Source of the DNA: an uncultured Clostridia bacterium
GTDB lineage: Bacteria; Bacillota; Clostridia; Oscillospirales; Acutalibacteraceae
Length of the DNA stretch: 20,358 nucleotides
Reading direction: 5' to 3'
NCBI GenBank assembly: GCA_946410005.1
Contig: CAMJYS010000004.1
Coordinates: forward strand, 1-20,358
Of the stretch, positions 1 through 7,099 are shown piece by piece. The translations under genes were made by a program, and so were the position numbers. The notes beneath the pieces are model-generated. The model was not told the origin of the DNA. It searched no databases and worked only from the letters and a program-made list of their open reading frames with translations. The first letter of the stretch is position 1; every line of letters begins with the position of its first letter.

Positions 1-47
1 GAGATTGATACGTGTGACTGGAGTTCAGACGTGTGCTCTTCCGATCT
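1..47. other. Illumina P7/TruSeq adapter contamination
   Basis: Bases 14-47 read as the TruSeq read-2 adapter, beginning GTGACTGGAGTTCAGACGTG and ending CTCTTCCGATCT. They are preceded by GAGAT (end of the P7 flow-cell sequence) and an 8-base block, TGATACGT, in the index position. This is library-construction sequence left at the contig end, not genomic DNA. Genomic sequence begins at 48. A GTG at 33 lies inside the adapter, so any start called there is an artefact. Confidence 0.97.
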
Positions 48-245
48 GGAAGCCTAAAAAGTTATCCCAGTAAAGTCATATACGAAGAGATAGCTTTTTT
101 GGCTTATTATTTTCATTGGTCAAGATCTGAACTAATGTTACTTTCACATAAAGAGAGAATACGTTTTTGTGAAGAAGTTTCAAAGATAAACAAAAAAATG
201 AATGCAGATTCGAGTGATAAAAAAGTAAATATTTTTGATATTTAA
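48..245 (+). CDS. DUF6760-like small eCIS protein, 5'-truncated
   Basis: The 65 readable residues include YPSKVIYEEIAFLAYYFHWS followed by a short charged helix. This matches my memory of the DUF6760 family, small proteins (about 50-70 aa) found in extracellular contractile injection system loci, typically with a motif like YEEIAYIAYHFHWSxxEIL and an ERxRWxxEI segment. Here the second half reads LLSHKERIRFCEEV. The true start is lost because the contig enters adapter sequence just upstream; only a few N-terminal residues are probably missing. The gene ends 40 bp before the tube gene, so they are likely co-transcribed. The role in the particle is not established; it is thought to be structural or an assembly factor. 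Recognition is from remembered family pattern, not a search. Confidence 0.72.
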   Translation, partial: GSLKSYPSKVIYEEIAFLAYYFHWSRSELMLLSHKERIRFCEEVSKINKKMNADSSDKKVNIFDI

Positions 246-285
246 AGATTAATAAAAACAACGATTTTAAAAATGAGGTGAAAAA

Positions 286-1254
286 ATGGCTCGCATACCT
301 CCGGTTATGGTTTCGGCTAGCGATTATTTAACGCAAGGATTTAATTTTATAGTTACGCTCAATGCTTTTACGTTTGGGTTTAAAGAAGTGCAAGGACTTT
401 CTGTTACGAGATATACGGATTTGATAACAGAAGGTGGTGTAAATGATCACAGTTTATTAGTCGGAAGGCCCAATAATGAAAATAATATTTATGATCTTAC
501 ATTTTCCAGAGGACTTTTAAAACGTTCTACGTCTATCGTTACAGGAGCTGCCAAAGCTGCTGCTGCACTTATACCGAATAATATAGCTCGTAAAGCCGCA
601 CTTTTAGGTATTACAGCGTTAGACCCGCAAGAATCTTTAGAAGTTGGTCCGGCTCTTGGAACTATAGAAGTCTATAATCGCTATAAAAAATTAACAGCCT
701 CATATACTTTTTTATCACTTGGTATGACGGAATGGTCGGCAAGTGACCTTAGTGCAGATAGTAACGATATTTCTATCGAAACTATAAAGATTGTCCATAC
801 AGGTTTAACGAGAGTTCCGCTTGAAGCACCGAGTATATTTGGCGCTGTAAAAGGATTAATTTCAGATTTAGGAAGCGATTCATCTCTATCTTCTGCTAAA
901 TCTAATTCTGAAAAGAAATACGAAGAGCAACAGGAAAGATATAGAAAAGCAGAGGAATTAAAAGCAAAAAAAGAAGAAGAATTAAAACTTTGGCGTGAGC
1001 AACGTGCGAAAGAAAAAGAATTAAAAGACTTAGAAAAAGCGCAAGAAGAACAAAAAAAGCAGCTTTTAGAAGAACAAAGAAAAGAGGAAGCTGAGCAAAG
1101 AGCAGAGGACGCTAAAAAACGTCAAGAAGAATCAGCTAAACGTAGAGAAGAAGCAGAAAAAGCCAAGGCGGAAGAATTAGCTAATAGGCAAAATAACGCA
1201 GAAGAAAGTTCCGAAAATAATACTGATGAAAACTCAGACGAAAATATAAACTAA
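286..1254 (+). CDS. eCIS inner tube protein (T4 gp19-like) with insertion and charged C-terminal tail
   Basis: The N-terminal part (about residues 10-65) has the gp19/Afp1-5 tube fold pattern: NFIVTLNAFTFGFKEVQGLS followed by TRYTDLITEGGVND and a YDLTFSRG strand. The tube domain resumes around residues 125-185, with GTIEVYNRYKK, YTFLSLGMTEWSASDLSA and ISIETIKIVHTGL. Between these halves is an unusual segment of about 50 residues, hydrophobic and Ala-rich (AAKAAAALIPNN). After about residue 210 comes a tail of more than 100 residues that is almost only E, K, Q, A and R, likely a long helix or coiled coil, ending in an Asn/Glu/Ser-rich stretch. Gp19-like tube proteins are usually about 150 aa; this one is 322. 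The start is supported by GAGGTG six bases before ATG. Tube protein stacks into the inner conduit inside the sheath. An Afp5-like baseplate-proximal tube subunit is one possibility. Confidence 0.87.
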   Translation: MARIPPVMVSASDYLTQGFNFIVTLNAFTFGFKEVQGLSVTRYTDLITEGGVNDHSLLVGRPNNENNIYDLTFSRGLLKRSTSIVTGAAKAAAALIPNNIARKAALLGITALDPQESLEVGPALGTIEVYNRYKKLTASYTFLSLGMTEWSASDLSADSNDISIETIKIVHTGLTRVPLEAPSIFGAVKGLISDLGSDSSLSSAKSNSEKKYEEQQERYRKAEELKAKKEEELKLWREQRAKEKELKDLEKAQEEQKKQLLEEQRKEEAEQRAEDAKKRQEESAKRREEAEKAKAEELANRQNNAEESSENNTDENSDENIN

Positions 1255-1291
1255 TGTTTTTGAAAGATAGTTTTGGGTTAAGGAGTTAGCG

Positions 1292-1954
1292 ATGAGCAAA
1301 ATAGAAGAATTAAAATTATTGATTGCACAATCCGAAGAAAAGATAAAACAAAAAATGTCTGAAATTTCGGAAATCAATCAAAAAATAAAAATTAAACAGG
1401 AAGAAATTCAAAACGCAGAAGATGCGCTTAACGAAAAACCATTGCCTAAGATTTTAACTCAAAAACAAAAACGTGAGTTAGAAAAAAAGAAAGAACAAGA
1501 ACTATTGTTAGAAAAGAAAAAGATACGTGAAACATTCGAAGAAGAAACTAAAAAGCGTTTTGAAGAGGCTGAAAGTTTACGTCAAAATGCTAGTGATTTG
1601 TCCGAAAAAGAAAAATTGCAAGCGGAAATATTAGCCACAAAACTAGAAATAAAAGCTTTAAAGAGAGAGTATAACATCCGCCGTGAAATTATAACGGAAA
1701 AAGATATTTACTCAAAAGAATTGTTAGCTGATAAATTTTTGGAGAGCTTAAAAGATAAATCCGAAAAAAACGAGCAACATCAAAAATTATCAAGAAAGAA
1801 AAAAAAATTCAGAAGTAATTTTGTTGGCGCTAATAGCAATAATAAATTTTCGAGTGTTTGCTTAAATTGTTTTAAGGAACTCGAAAAATCGAAAATTAAA
1901 CTTTTAAATACAAGGCGAGAAATACTCAAAAAACGCCAAGAAATTTCAAAATAA
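1292..1954 (+). CDS. Charged coiled-coil protein in eCIS locus, function unknown
   Basis: A 220-aa protein with no family I recognise. Residues 1-150 are almost continuous heptad-like Glu/Lys/Ile/Leu sequence, predicted long coiled coil. A basic cluster (SRKKKKF) lies near residue 170, and a single CxxC-like pair (SVCLNCFKEL) sits near residue 190, followed by a final basic helix. There is no signal peptide or membrane segment. AAGGAG lies 6-7 bases before ATG. It sits between the tube gene and the 891-aa gene with short gaps, in the position where Afp-type clusters carry small accessory structural genes such as Afp6. A structural, assembly or cargo-adaptor role is inferred from position only. 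The CxxC pair could bind metal if dimerised, but only two cysteines are visible. Confidence 0.7.
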   Translation: MSKIEELKLLIAQSEEKIKQKMSEISEINQKIKIKQEEIQNAEDALNEKPLPKILTQKQKRELEKKKEQELLLEKKKIRETFEEETKKRFEEAESLRQNASDLSEKEKLQAEILATKLEIKALKREYNIRREIITEKDIYSKELLADKFLESLKDKSEKNEQHQKLSRKKKKFRSNFVGANSNNKFSSVCLNCFKELEKSKIKLLNTRREILKKRQEISK

Positions 1955-1990
1955 TTTTTAAAAATTTGTAGTCAAAAAGGAGGTGTAAAT

Positions 1991-4666
1991 GTGGAAAATA
2001 AAGATTTAAAAACAAACGTCAAAAGTAATTTTATGAACGTAAAAAATCCTTCTATGATAGGAACACTTAAAAAGAATAATAATTTTTGTACATCGTTTTT
2101 TTCAAAACAGATTGAAACTACAATTGTAGATAATGTTTACGAACTTAATGTTTCAAAAGAGCTTGTTTATAGCACGCCGTATAAAAATAATTTTGACGCA
2201 GAGGCAATTAATAAAATAATTGACCTTTTAATGCAACTTCGTGCAGCAAGTAGTGACCAAAGCATACTGGTGCAAAATAACACTGTTTTGCGTGATCAAA
2301 TTTTAAATCAATTAAAAAGCGAAGTATTACGTGCGGGAAATAATCTAACTAAAAATCAAATTGAAAATTTAAAAGTAATTTCGAGCAATACGTTTGACGA
2401 AAAAACTTTAACCGATATTCTAAAATCTTTTTTAGAAAGTTCAAAAAAAAAATCAGATGATAAAAGCGAAAAATTAACTCATTTAGCGGAAAATAAAGAT
2501 TCCAAATCGCTTTTTTCAAAAGGAATTTCCAAAAATTATATATCTGTAATCGACAGGGTAAATTATTACACTAAGGTACTCGATAAAGTTTTTAAGAATG
2601 TACTATATAATCCTGCCATAAAGAAAAAATCTTCTGAGTTAAAACGTGTAAATTCAGAAGATAATACTAGTTTAGAAACTTTAAATAAGACCGAAATTTC
2701 AAGAAATAAAATTTCTAAAAATAAGATTAAGCAAAACAAAATAGAGATTCTTGATGAAATAACGAAGTTTTACGAAGAAAATATTATCAGTGGTTCGAGT
2801 TTGCTGCCCAAAATCATAAAACTTCAAACGAAAATCTCGGAAATCGGAATTTTAGAAAATGTAAATACGATAGCAGAAAATGTTATAAAAAAATCCTTGC
2901 CGAAGGTACTATCTTCTGAAACCGAGCTTATTAATAAAATTGTTAATACCGAAAAAATAGATAAAATATATGAAGATATTACTCTTTCGAAAGAACAGTA
3001 CGAAAACGAAAAAGCGTATCAAGAGCGTAGGATAAGTAGGATTTATAACGACGTACGCAAATTTAATAACTCTAAATATATAATTCAAAATATATCCGAA
3101 ATTTTAAAATCGAATAAAGTAAAAGGATTTAATTTAGAAGAAAACATAAAGAAAAATATTGTTAAACTGTCGACGCAAAAAAGTGTAATTAATAAAGTTA
3201 AGAATGTTTACGATAACACTATTGAAAATACAATAGAAAAAAATATCGAAAATAAAACAGAGCTTGTTAATAAAGAAAATGTAGTAAGCGTTCAAAAAGA
3301 AGAAATAAATGCCGTAAAAGATATAGTAAACGTTAAACGTAGCGGAATAAAAATAGATAGAGATTTTGTAGAAAACATTCGTCAAAATAATATTTTGATG
3401 AAAGATTTTTATGTTCAAAGAAAAAATCTTACCAATATACATAATTTGTCCGAAAAAGTTAATAACGTTTATTCTGAATTCGAAGAACAGAAAAATATCC
3501 AAAATAAAGAAAATCTAATAACATTAAAAAATGTAGATTATAGAGAAATCGAAAACGAAATATTAGACCAAAAATTAAAAGAAATCGAAAACGTTTCAGA
3601 AAACAAAATAGTAAATAAGTTTGGCAAATCTTTAGAGAAAAAAATTAACAAAACAAATTTATTTACAAAAGATATTTTTTTGAAAAATAAAACTACAAGA
3701 AAAATATTTGAAAATAAAATCAGATTGAAAAACATCTATTTTAAAGACGAAAATGAAAAAAATACCCAAAACAAAGAAAATCTAATAACATTAAAAAATG
3801 TAGATTATAGAGAAACCGAAAACGAAATATTAGACCAAAAATTAAAAGAAATCGAAAACGTTTCAGAAAACAAAATAGTAAATAAGCTGCAAAAGAAATT
3901 AAAAACTAAAACCGAAAAGCTAACTAATAAAACATCGTCTTTGGAAGAAAGAATTTTAACCGAACTTTTTAGTCCAATTTCAAGCAAAAAAATTATAAAA
4001 ACGAATTTGCACAAAAACTTAAATTCTGTCGTAGTAAATAAAACTAAAAACGGAACTACAAATGAAGTTTTAAAACAGAAAAATATATATGAATTTGAGC
4101 CTGTTTATGCAAAAGAAAATATTCTAAACGAAACTGACGTAGAAGAAATAATTTCAAGAAATAATATAAAGGTTTTAAATCCGAAAATTATAAAAGAAAA
4201 CATAACCAAGACGAGGATTAAAAATGTTTATAGAGATTTTGCGAAAAATAAGATTCATAAGTATTTAGAAAATACTTACGATACAAGAAAAGATTATCTC
4301 ATAAATAAAATAACAACGGATATAGACCAAAATCAGTTTAGGCATTTCGATGAAAACTATATGGTCTATAAAGAAAATAAAATCCAAAGCGAAAAAGTAA
4401 AAGAAAAGCCCAAAAAAGAGATTAGATATAAAACAAAAAAAGTTGGTAATTATTCAAAGGCGAGTCAGAGTAGTCCTGAACCGATAAATATAGATACTAG
4501 ATCAATAGAAAAAAATATACTTTCTAAAACAATGAGCAAGAAAGATATTATAGACCTTATCGAGTCTCGTTCAAATAGCATCGACATCGAAGCCATATCA
4601 AACGAAATTATAGAAAAAATAAGTTTAAATATGGAAATAGATAGACGCAGAAACGGAATATTTTAA
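1991..4666 (+). CDS. 891-aa Lys/Asn-rich repetitive eCIS-locus protein, function unknown
   Basis: Start is GTG at 1991 behind a near-perfect AAGGAGGTG five bases upstream. The protein is dominated by K, N, E and I and is probably largely helical. Residues 60-110 form a more ordinary, partly hydrophobic region (AINKIIDLLMQLRAASSDQS). The middle holds degenerate repeats around a (N/K)xxYx(D/E/N) core (for example NVYSEFEE, NIYFKDEN, NVYRDFAK) plus one near-exact duplication. The C-terminus (IDIEAISNEIIEKISLNMEI then DRRRNGIF) resembles the short terminal motif, of the type DxxxLAxxVYxxLxRRLxxERERRG, that I recall in proteins at this position in other eCIS loci. No signal peptide or transmembrane segment is seen. 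Between tube and hub genes it could be a structural linker, assembly factor or length-variable component; a cargo or effector role is also possible. No enzyme motif is visible. Confidence 0.72.
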   Translation: MENKDLKTNVKSNFMNVKNPSMIGTLKKNNNFCTSFFSKQIETTIVDNVYELNVSKELVYSTPYKNNFDAEAINKIIDLLMQLRAASSDQSILVQNNTVLRDQILNQLKSEVLRAGNNLTKNQIENLKVISSNTFDEKTLTDILKSFLESSKKKSDDKSEKLTHLAENKDSKSLFSKGISKNYISVIDRVNYYTKVLDKVFKNVLYNPAIKKKSSELKRVNSEDNTSLETLNKTEISRNKISKNKIKQNKIEILDEITKFYEENIISGSSLLPKIIKLQTKISEIGILENVNTIAENVIKKSLPKVLSSETELINKIVNTEKIDKIYEDITLSKEQYENEKAYQERRISRIYNDVRKFNNSKYIIQNISEILKSNKVKGFNLEENIKKNIVKLSTQKSVINKVKNVYDNTIENTIEKNIENKTELVNKENVVSVQKEEINAVKDIVNVKRSGIKIDRDFVENIRQNNILMKDFYVQRKNLTNIHNLSEKVNNVYSEFEEQKNIQNKENLITLKNVDYREIENEILDQKLKEIENVSENKIVNKFGKSLEKKINKTNLFTKDIFLKNKTTRKIFENKIRLKNIYFKDENEKNTQNKENLITLKNVDYRETENEILDQKLKEIENVSENKIVNKLQKKLKTKTEKLTNKTSSLEERILTELFSPISSKKIIKTNLHKNLNSVVVNKTKNGTTNEVLKQKNIYEFEPVYAKENILNETDVEEIISRNNIKVLNPKIIKENITKTRIKNVYRDFAKNKIHKYLENTYDTRKDYLINKITTDIDQNQFRHFDENYMVYKENKIQSEKVKEKPKKEIRYKTKKVGNYSKASQSSPEPINIDTRSIEKNILSKTMSKKDIIDLIESRSNSIDIEAISNEIIEKISLNMEIDRRRNGIF
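3506..3619 (+). repeat. Internal direct repeat, copy 1 (in 891-aa gene)
   Basis: This 114-bp stretch reappears 267 bp (89 codons) downstream, in frame, with one mismatch (T at 3549 against C at 3816, an Ile to Thr change). Weaker similarity extends about 15 bp further upstream with two more mismatches. The near identity at nucleotide level, including third positions, indicates a recent duplication or active conversion rather than old protein-level repetition. Confidence 0.95.
3773..3886 (+). repeat. Internal direct repeat, copy 2 (in 891-aa gene)
   Basis: Second copy of the 114-bp repeat, encoding the segment ENLITLKNVDYRETENEILD and the next 17 residues. The DNA between the copies (3620-3772) is different, but its final residues (NIYFKDENEKNTQ) parallel those before copy 1 (NVYSEFEEQKNIQ). 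The true unit may therefore be about 89 codons, with only its 3' part kept identical. Confidence 0.95.
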
Positions 4667-4688
4667 TGCATAGGGAAGAGTGTTTAAA

Positions 4689-5843
4689 ATGGGGATTTTA
4701 GGTAACTATTTAAAAGATTACGGTGGTTGTAGTACGCCGTGCTATGAAATAAAAATAAAGGGCAAAAAGTTTAAATCTGATTCTATACGATTAACAGAAA
4801 TTCTTGTTAGTTTGTCGGTTGGTTTTAAAGCAAGTATGTGCCTGCTTACGTTTTTTAAATACGGTACGGAAGTTAAAAGAAAAAAAGTGGGAATTGATAG
4901 CGATTTTTCCAATATAAAACTTGGCGAAAAAATAGAAGTATCTTTGGGATATAAAGTTGGCAAAAAACTTAGCACAAAACCTGTTTTTGTAGGATTTATT
5001 TCAAAGTATGATATTAAGATTGACAATAACGGAAATACAAGAGCTTTGGTTGAATGTATGGACGCAAAAATGTGGATGATGACCGGAAGTAAAACAGAAG
5101 AAAAAACGAATTGTAAAAAGTATTCCGCGGCGGTTTCGGATGTATGTAATAAATCGCTAAGCATACTTTCCGGTAAGGAGGTAAAGATAAGTGGCGAAAA
5201 AAGTCTGACAACTCCAATTTATCAATACGAAGAAAGTGATTACGAATTTTTGTGTAGGTTAGCAGATAAAAGCGGAGCGTTGTTCTTTATTCAGAACGGT
5301 AAACTGATTTTTAAAACTCCATCCGCTTCCAGATCCTCAAAACTCACAATATCTCCCGGCGGTAATTTTGTAAAAAGTATAAAAGTTTCGGGTGATATAT
5401 GCGGAATACCGAAGTCAGTCGAAGTTGTAAATGTAGACGAAAAAAACTACAAAAAATCAATAAAAGGTAAGGCGACATCGTCAGATACAATCGGAAGTGG
5501 TAAAAAAGCTTCCAGTCTTACAAAAAATATAGGTTCTAATAATGTAATTAAAATTGTCGACACAAACATTTCTTCTGCCGATCAAGCAAAATCAGAAGCA
5601 CAAGCCATATTTAATAGATACGAATTAGGACTTTCCAGTACACAAGTAGAAATAGCCGGAATGCCTGATATAAAACTGTTAGACGGAGTAAAAATAAAAG
5701 ATTTAGATGATCCTTTTGATAATGAATATATAGTAAGCGGAATAGAGCATCATGTTTCGAATAAAAATGTAAAATATGCCTATACGACAACGCTTACACT
5801 TACCGCTAATAGGTACAGTCCAAAAAGTAAATCTATTTTTTAG
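4689..5843 (+). CDS. gpD-like baseplate hub protein (VgrG N-terminal / Afp8-type)
   Basis: I prefer ATG 4689 (384 aa) over GTG 4680 because AGGGAAG at 4672-4678 is well spaced for the former and only about 1-2 bases from the latter. The sequence follows the phage late control D / VgrG hub pattern. A first barrel (residues 15-120) contains LGEKIEVSLGYK and VFVGFISKYDI. A middle linker domain carries PIYQYEESDYEFLCRLADKS and GALFFIQNGKLIF (residues about 180-215), the hallmark of gpD/gp27-like proteins. A final barrel ends in DEYIVSGIEHHVS-type sequence (here FDNEYIVSGIEHHVS). It forms the trimeric hub connecting tube to spike. In Afp the hub and spike are one protein; here they are separate consecutive genes. 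No LysM domain is evident at either end. Confidence 0.88.
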   Translation: MGILGNYLKDYGGCSTPCYEIKIKGKKFKSDSIRLTEILVSLSVGFKASMCLLTFFKYGTEVKRKKVGIDSDFSNIKLGEKIEVSLGYKVGKKLSTKPVFVGFISKYDIKIDNNGNTRALVECMDAKMWMMTGSKTEEKTNCKKYSAAVSDVCNKSLSILSGKEVKISGEKSLTTPIYQYEESDYEFLCRLADKSGALFFIQNGKLIFKTPSASRSSKLTISPGGNFVKSIKVSGDICGIPKSVEVVNVDEKNYKKSIKGKATSSDTIGSGKKASSLTKNIGSNNVIKIVDTNISSADQAKSEAQAIFNRYELGLSSTQVEIAGMPDIKLLDGVKIKDLDDPFDNEYIVSGIEHHVSNKNVKYAYTTTLTLTANRYSPKSKSIF

Positions 5844-5860
5844 AGATTGGTGAATAAATA

Positions 5861-6637
5861 ATGGTATTTGATAGTATGAAATCAAAAAACAAGCAAGGGA
5901 ATCAATACTTAGCGAGTAAGACCATAATCGGTTTAAAACGCGCGGTAGTTAAAGACCTAAAAGATAAAGATAAACTAAATAGAGTTACGCTCAATTTTAT
6001 AGATGATAACTTAGAAGTAAAAAACGTTCCGGTGGTTACAAATTTTGCCGGAAAAGATTACGGATTGGTATGTATACCGTCGGTTGGTGATGAAGTATTA
6101 GTCGGTTTTTTAGGCGGAGAAATAAGTAAACCGATAATACTCGGTTCTCTTTATAACAGTACTTGTAAACCACCGGTTGCTATTAATGACAAAAATGAAA
6201 TAATTATGGCTGCTTTCCCCGCTGGATTAAAAGTAGAGTTTAATAACAAAAAAGATAAACAAAAGGTAATGATAACCACTAAAAAGGGCCATAAAATTAA
6301 TGTCGACGACGATAAAGAGGCTGTTTCTATTGAAAATAAAGACGGAAAAACGTCATTTAAAATAGATTTTAAAAAAGGAAATATTGAAATAAAAGCCAGT
6401 AAAAAAATCTCATTTTCAGCAGGACAAGATACAATGTCGCTTGAAGACGGAAAAGGATTAACGGTTAAAAGTAATGGCGGAGAATTTACTGCGGATGTAA
6501 ATAAGGCTCAAATAAAAGCAAAATCCAATGCAGAAATAACAGCAAACTCACAAGTCAACATAAAAGGTAATGCGGGCGCAAATGTAGAGTCTACTGGCCA
6601 GACGGTTGTTAAAGGTGCAATGGTAAAAATAAATTAA
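5861..6637 (+). CDS. gpV-like spike protein (OB-fold, beta-helix; VgrG C-terminal type)
   Basis: Residues 20-105 are the gpV/gp5 OB-fold: RVTLNFIDD, VVTNFAGKDYGLVCIPSVGD, EVLVGFLGGEISKPIILGSL, then YN. The rest is short alternating strands in the style of the triple-stranded beta-helix needle (KGHKINVDDDKEAVSIENKD, NIEIKASKKISFSAG, AEITANSQVNIKGNAGANVE), closing with VVKGAMVKIN, a typical end for this family. At 258 aa it is of ordinary length. It caps the tube tip and pierces the target membrane. It starts 17 bp after the hub stop codon with GGTGA as ribosome site. Being separate from the hub is the phage-like arrangement rather than the fused Afp8/VgrG one. No PAAR tip gene follows. Confidence 0.92.
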   Translation: MVFDSMKSKNKQGNQYLASKTIIGLKRAVVKDLKDKDKLNRVTLNFIDDNLEVKNVPVVTNFAGKDYGLVCIPSVGDEVLVGFLGGEISKPIILGSLYNSTCKPPVAINDKNEIIMAAFPAGLKVEFNNKKDKQKVMITTKKGHKINVDDDKEAVSIENKDGKTSFKIDFKKGNIEIKASKKISFSAGQDTMSLEDGKGLTVKSNGGEFTADVNKAQIKAKSNAEITANSQVNIKGNAGANVESTGQTVVKGAMVKIN

Positions 6638-6655
6638 AAAAGGGAGGTTTAAAAA

Positions 6656-7039
6656 ATGTCAGTTATAAAAGGTTGGAAATTTCCTGTTCAGATAGATAAA
6701 AAAACAGGAAGAATTATGACAGTTGAAGACAATGAAAATATAAAACAATCCGTAAGAGTTATATTAGGTACACAAAAATATGAGCGTAAAATTTATCCGG
6801 GATTTGGAACAGATTTAAGGTCGTTTATGTTCGAAATCATAGACCCGACGCTTATTTCAACGCTAAAAAGTTCTATAAAATCATCGCTTGATACCTGGGA
6901 AGAACATATAGAATCGCTTAATGTAGGCGTAAAAGCTTCTGCGGGTCCTGTTTCAAAGCTAGAAGTAAATATAGATTATATTACCGATATAGAACCTACG
7001 CAGGAAAGATTAATAGAACGACTGGATAATAATGAGTGA
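6656..7039 (+). CDS. GPW/gp25 family baseplate wedge protein (Afp9-like)
   Basis: A 127-aa protein, the normal length for gp25/Afp9. It shows the family path: GWKFPVQIDKKTGRI, then VRVILGTQKYERKIYPGFGT with the conserved Arg-x-x-x-x-xFG-type core, DLRSFMFEIIDP, a helix ending SSLDTWEEHIE, and a final strand LEVNIDYI. gp25-like proteins bridge the baseplate wedge to the first sheath ring. The start is fixed by AGGGAGG at 6641-6647, nine bases upstream. The tail (DIEPTQERLIERLDNNE) is more charged than usual. The last codons overlap an ATG at 7032 that opens a 15-codon frame. Confidence 0.93.
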   Translation: MSVIKGWKFPVQIDKKTGRIMTVEDNENIKQSVRVILGTQKYERKIYPGFGTDLRSFMFEIIDPTLISTLKSSIKSSLDTWEEHIESLNVGVKASAGPVSKLEVNIDYITDIEPTQERLIERLDNNE

Positions 7040-7079
7040 AAAATTCAGGAAAGGAGCTGAAATAGCCGGTTTTATTTAG
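7032..7079 (+). other. Possible 15-codon leader ORF before the large J-like gene
   Basis: ATG 7032 overlaps the gp25-like stop (ATGAGTGA) and opens a 15-codon frame ending TAG at 7077, directly followed by ATG-TAA at 7080-7085. It contains AAAGGAG at 7050-7056, a good Shine-Dalgarno site with no sensible start at the expected distance. The next real gene begins at 7100 with little SD of its own. The segment may be a translational-coupling leader or a decayed or frameshifted N-terminus. Nothing proves it is translated. Confidence 0.3.
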
Positions 7080-7099
7080 ATGTAAATTGGCTTGAAAAT

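Noticed and set aside
33..47. GTG start at 33 for the first open frame
   Set aside because: It lies inside Illumina adapter sequence, so the first residues are artificial.
3490..3886. CRISPR-like array in the 891-aa gene
   Set aside because: There are only two copies, they are in frame and coding, and they are too long for CRISPR repeats.
3134..4014. Long minus-strand open frames opposite the 891-aa gene
   Set aside because: They are rich in F, I and L because they mirror Lys/Asn/Glu codons; no ribosome sites, domains or neighbours support them.
4680..4688. GTG 4680 as the hub protein start
   Set aside because: It sits only one or two bases after the ribosome site; ATG 4689 has proper spacing.
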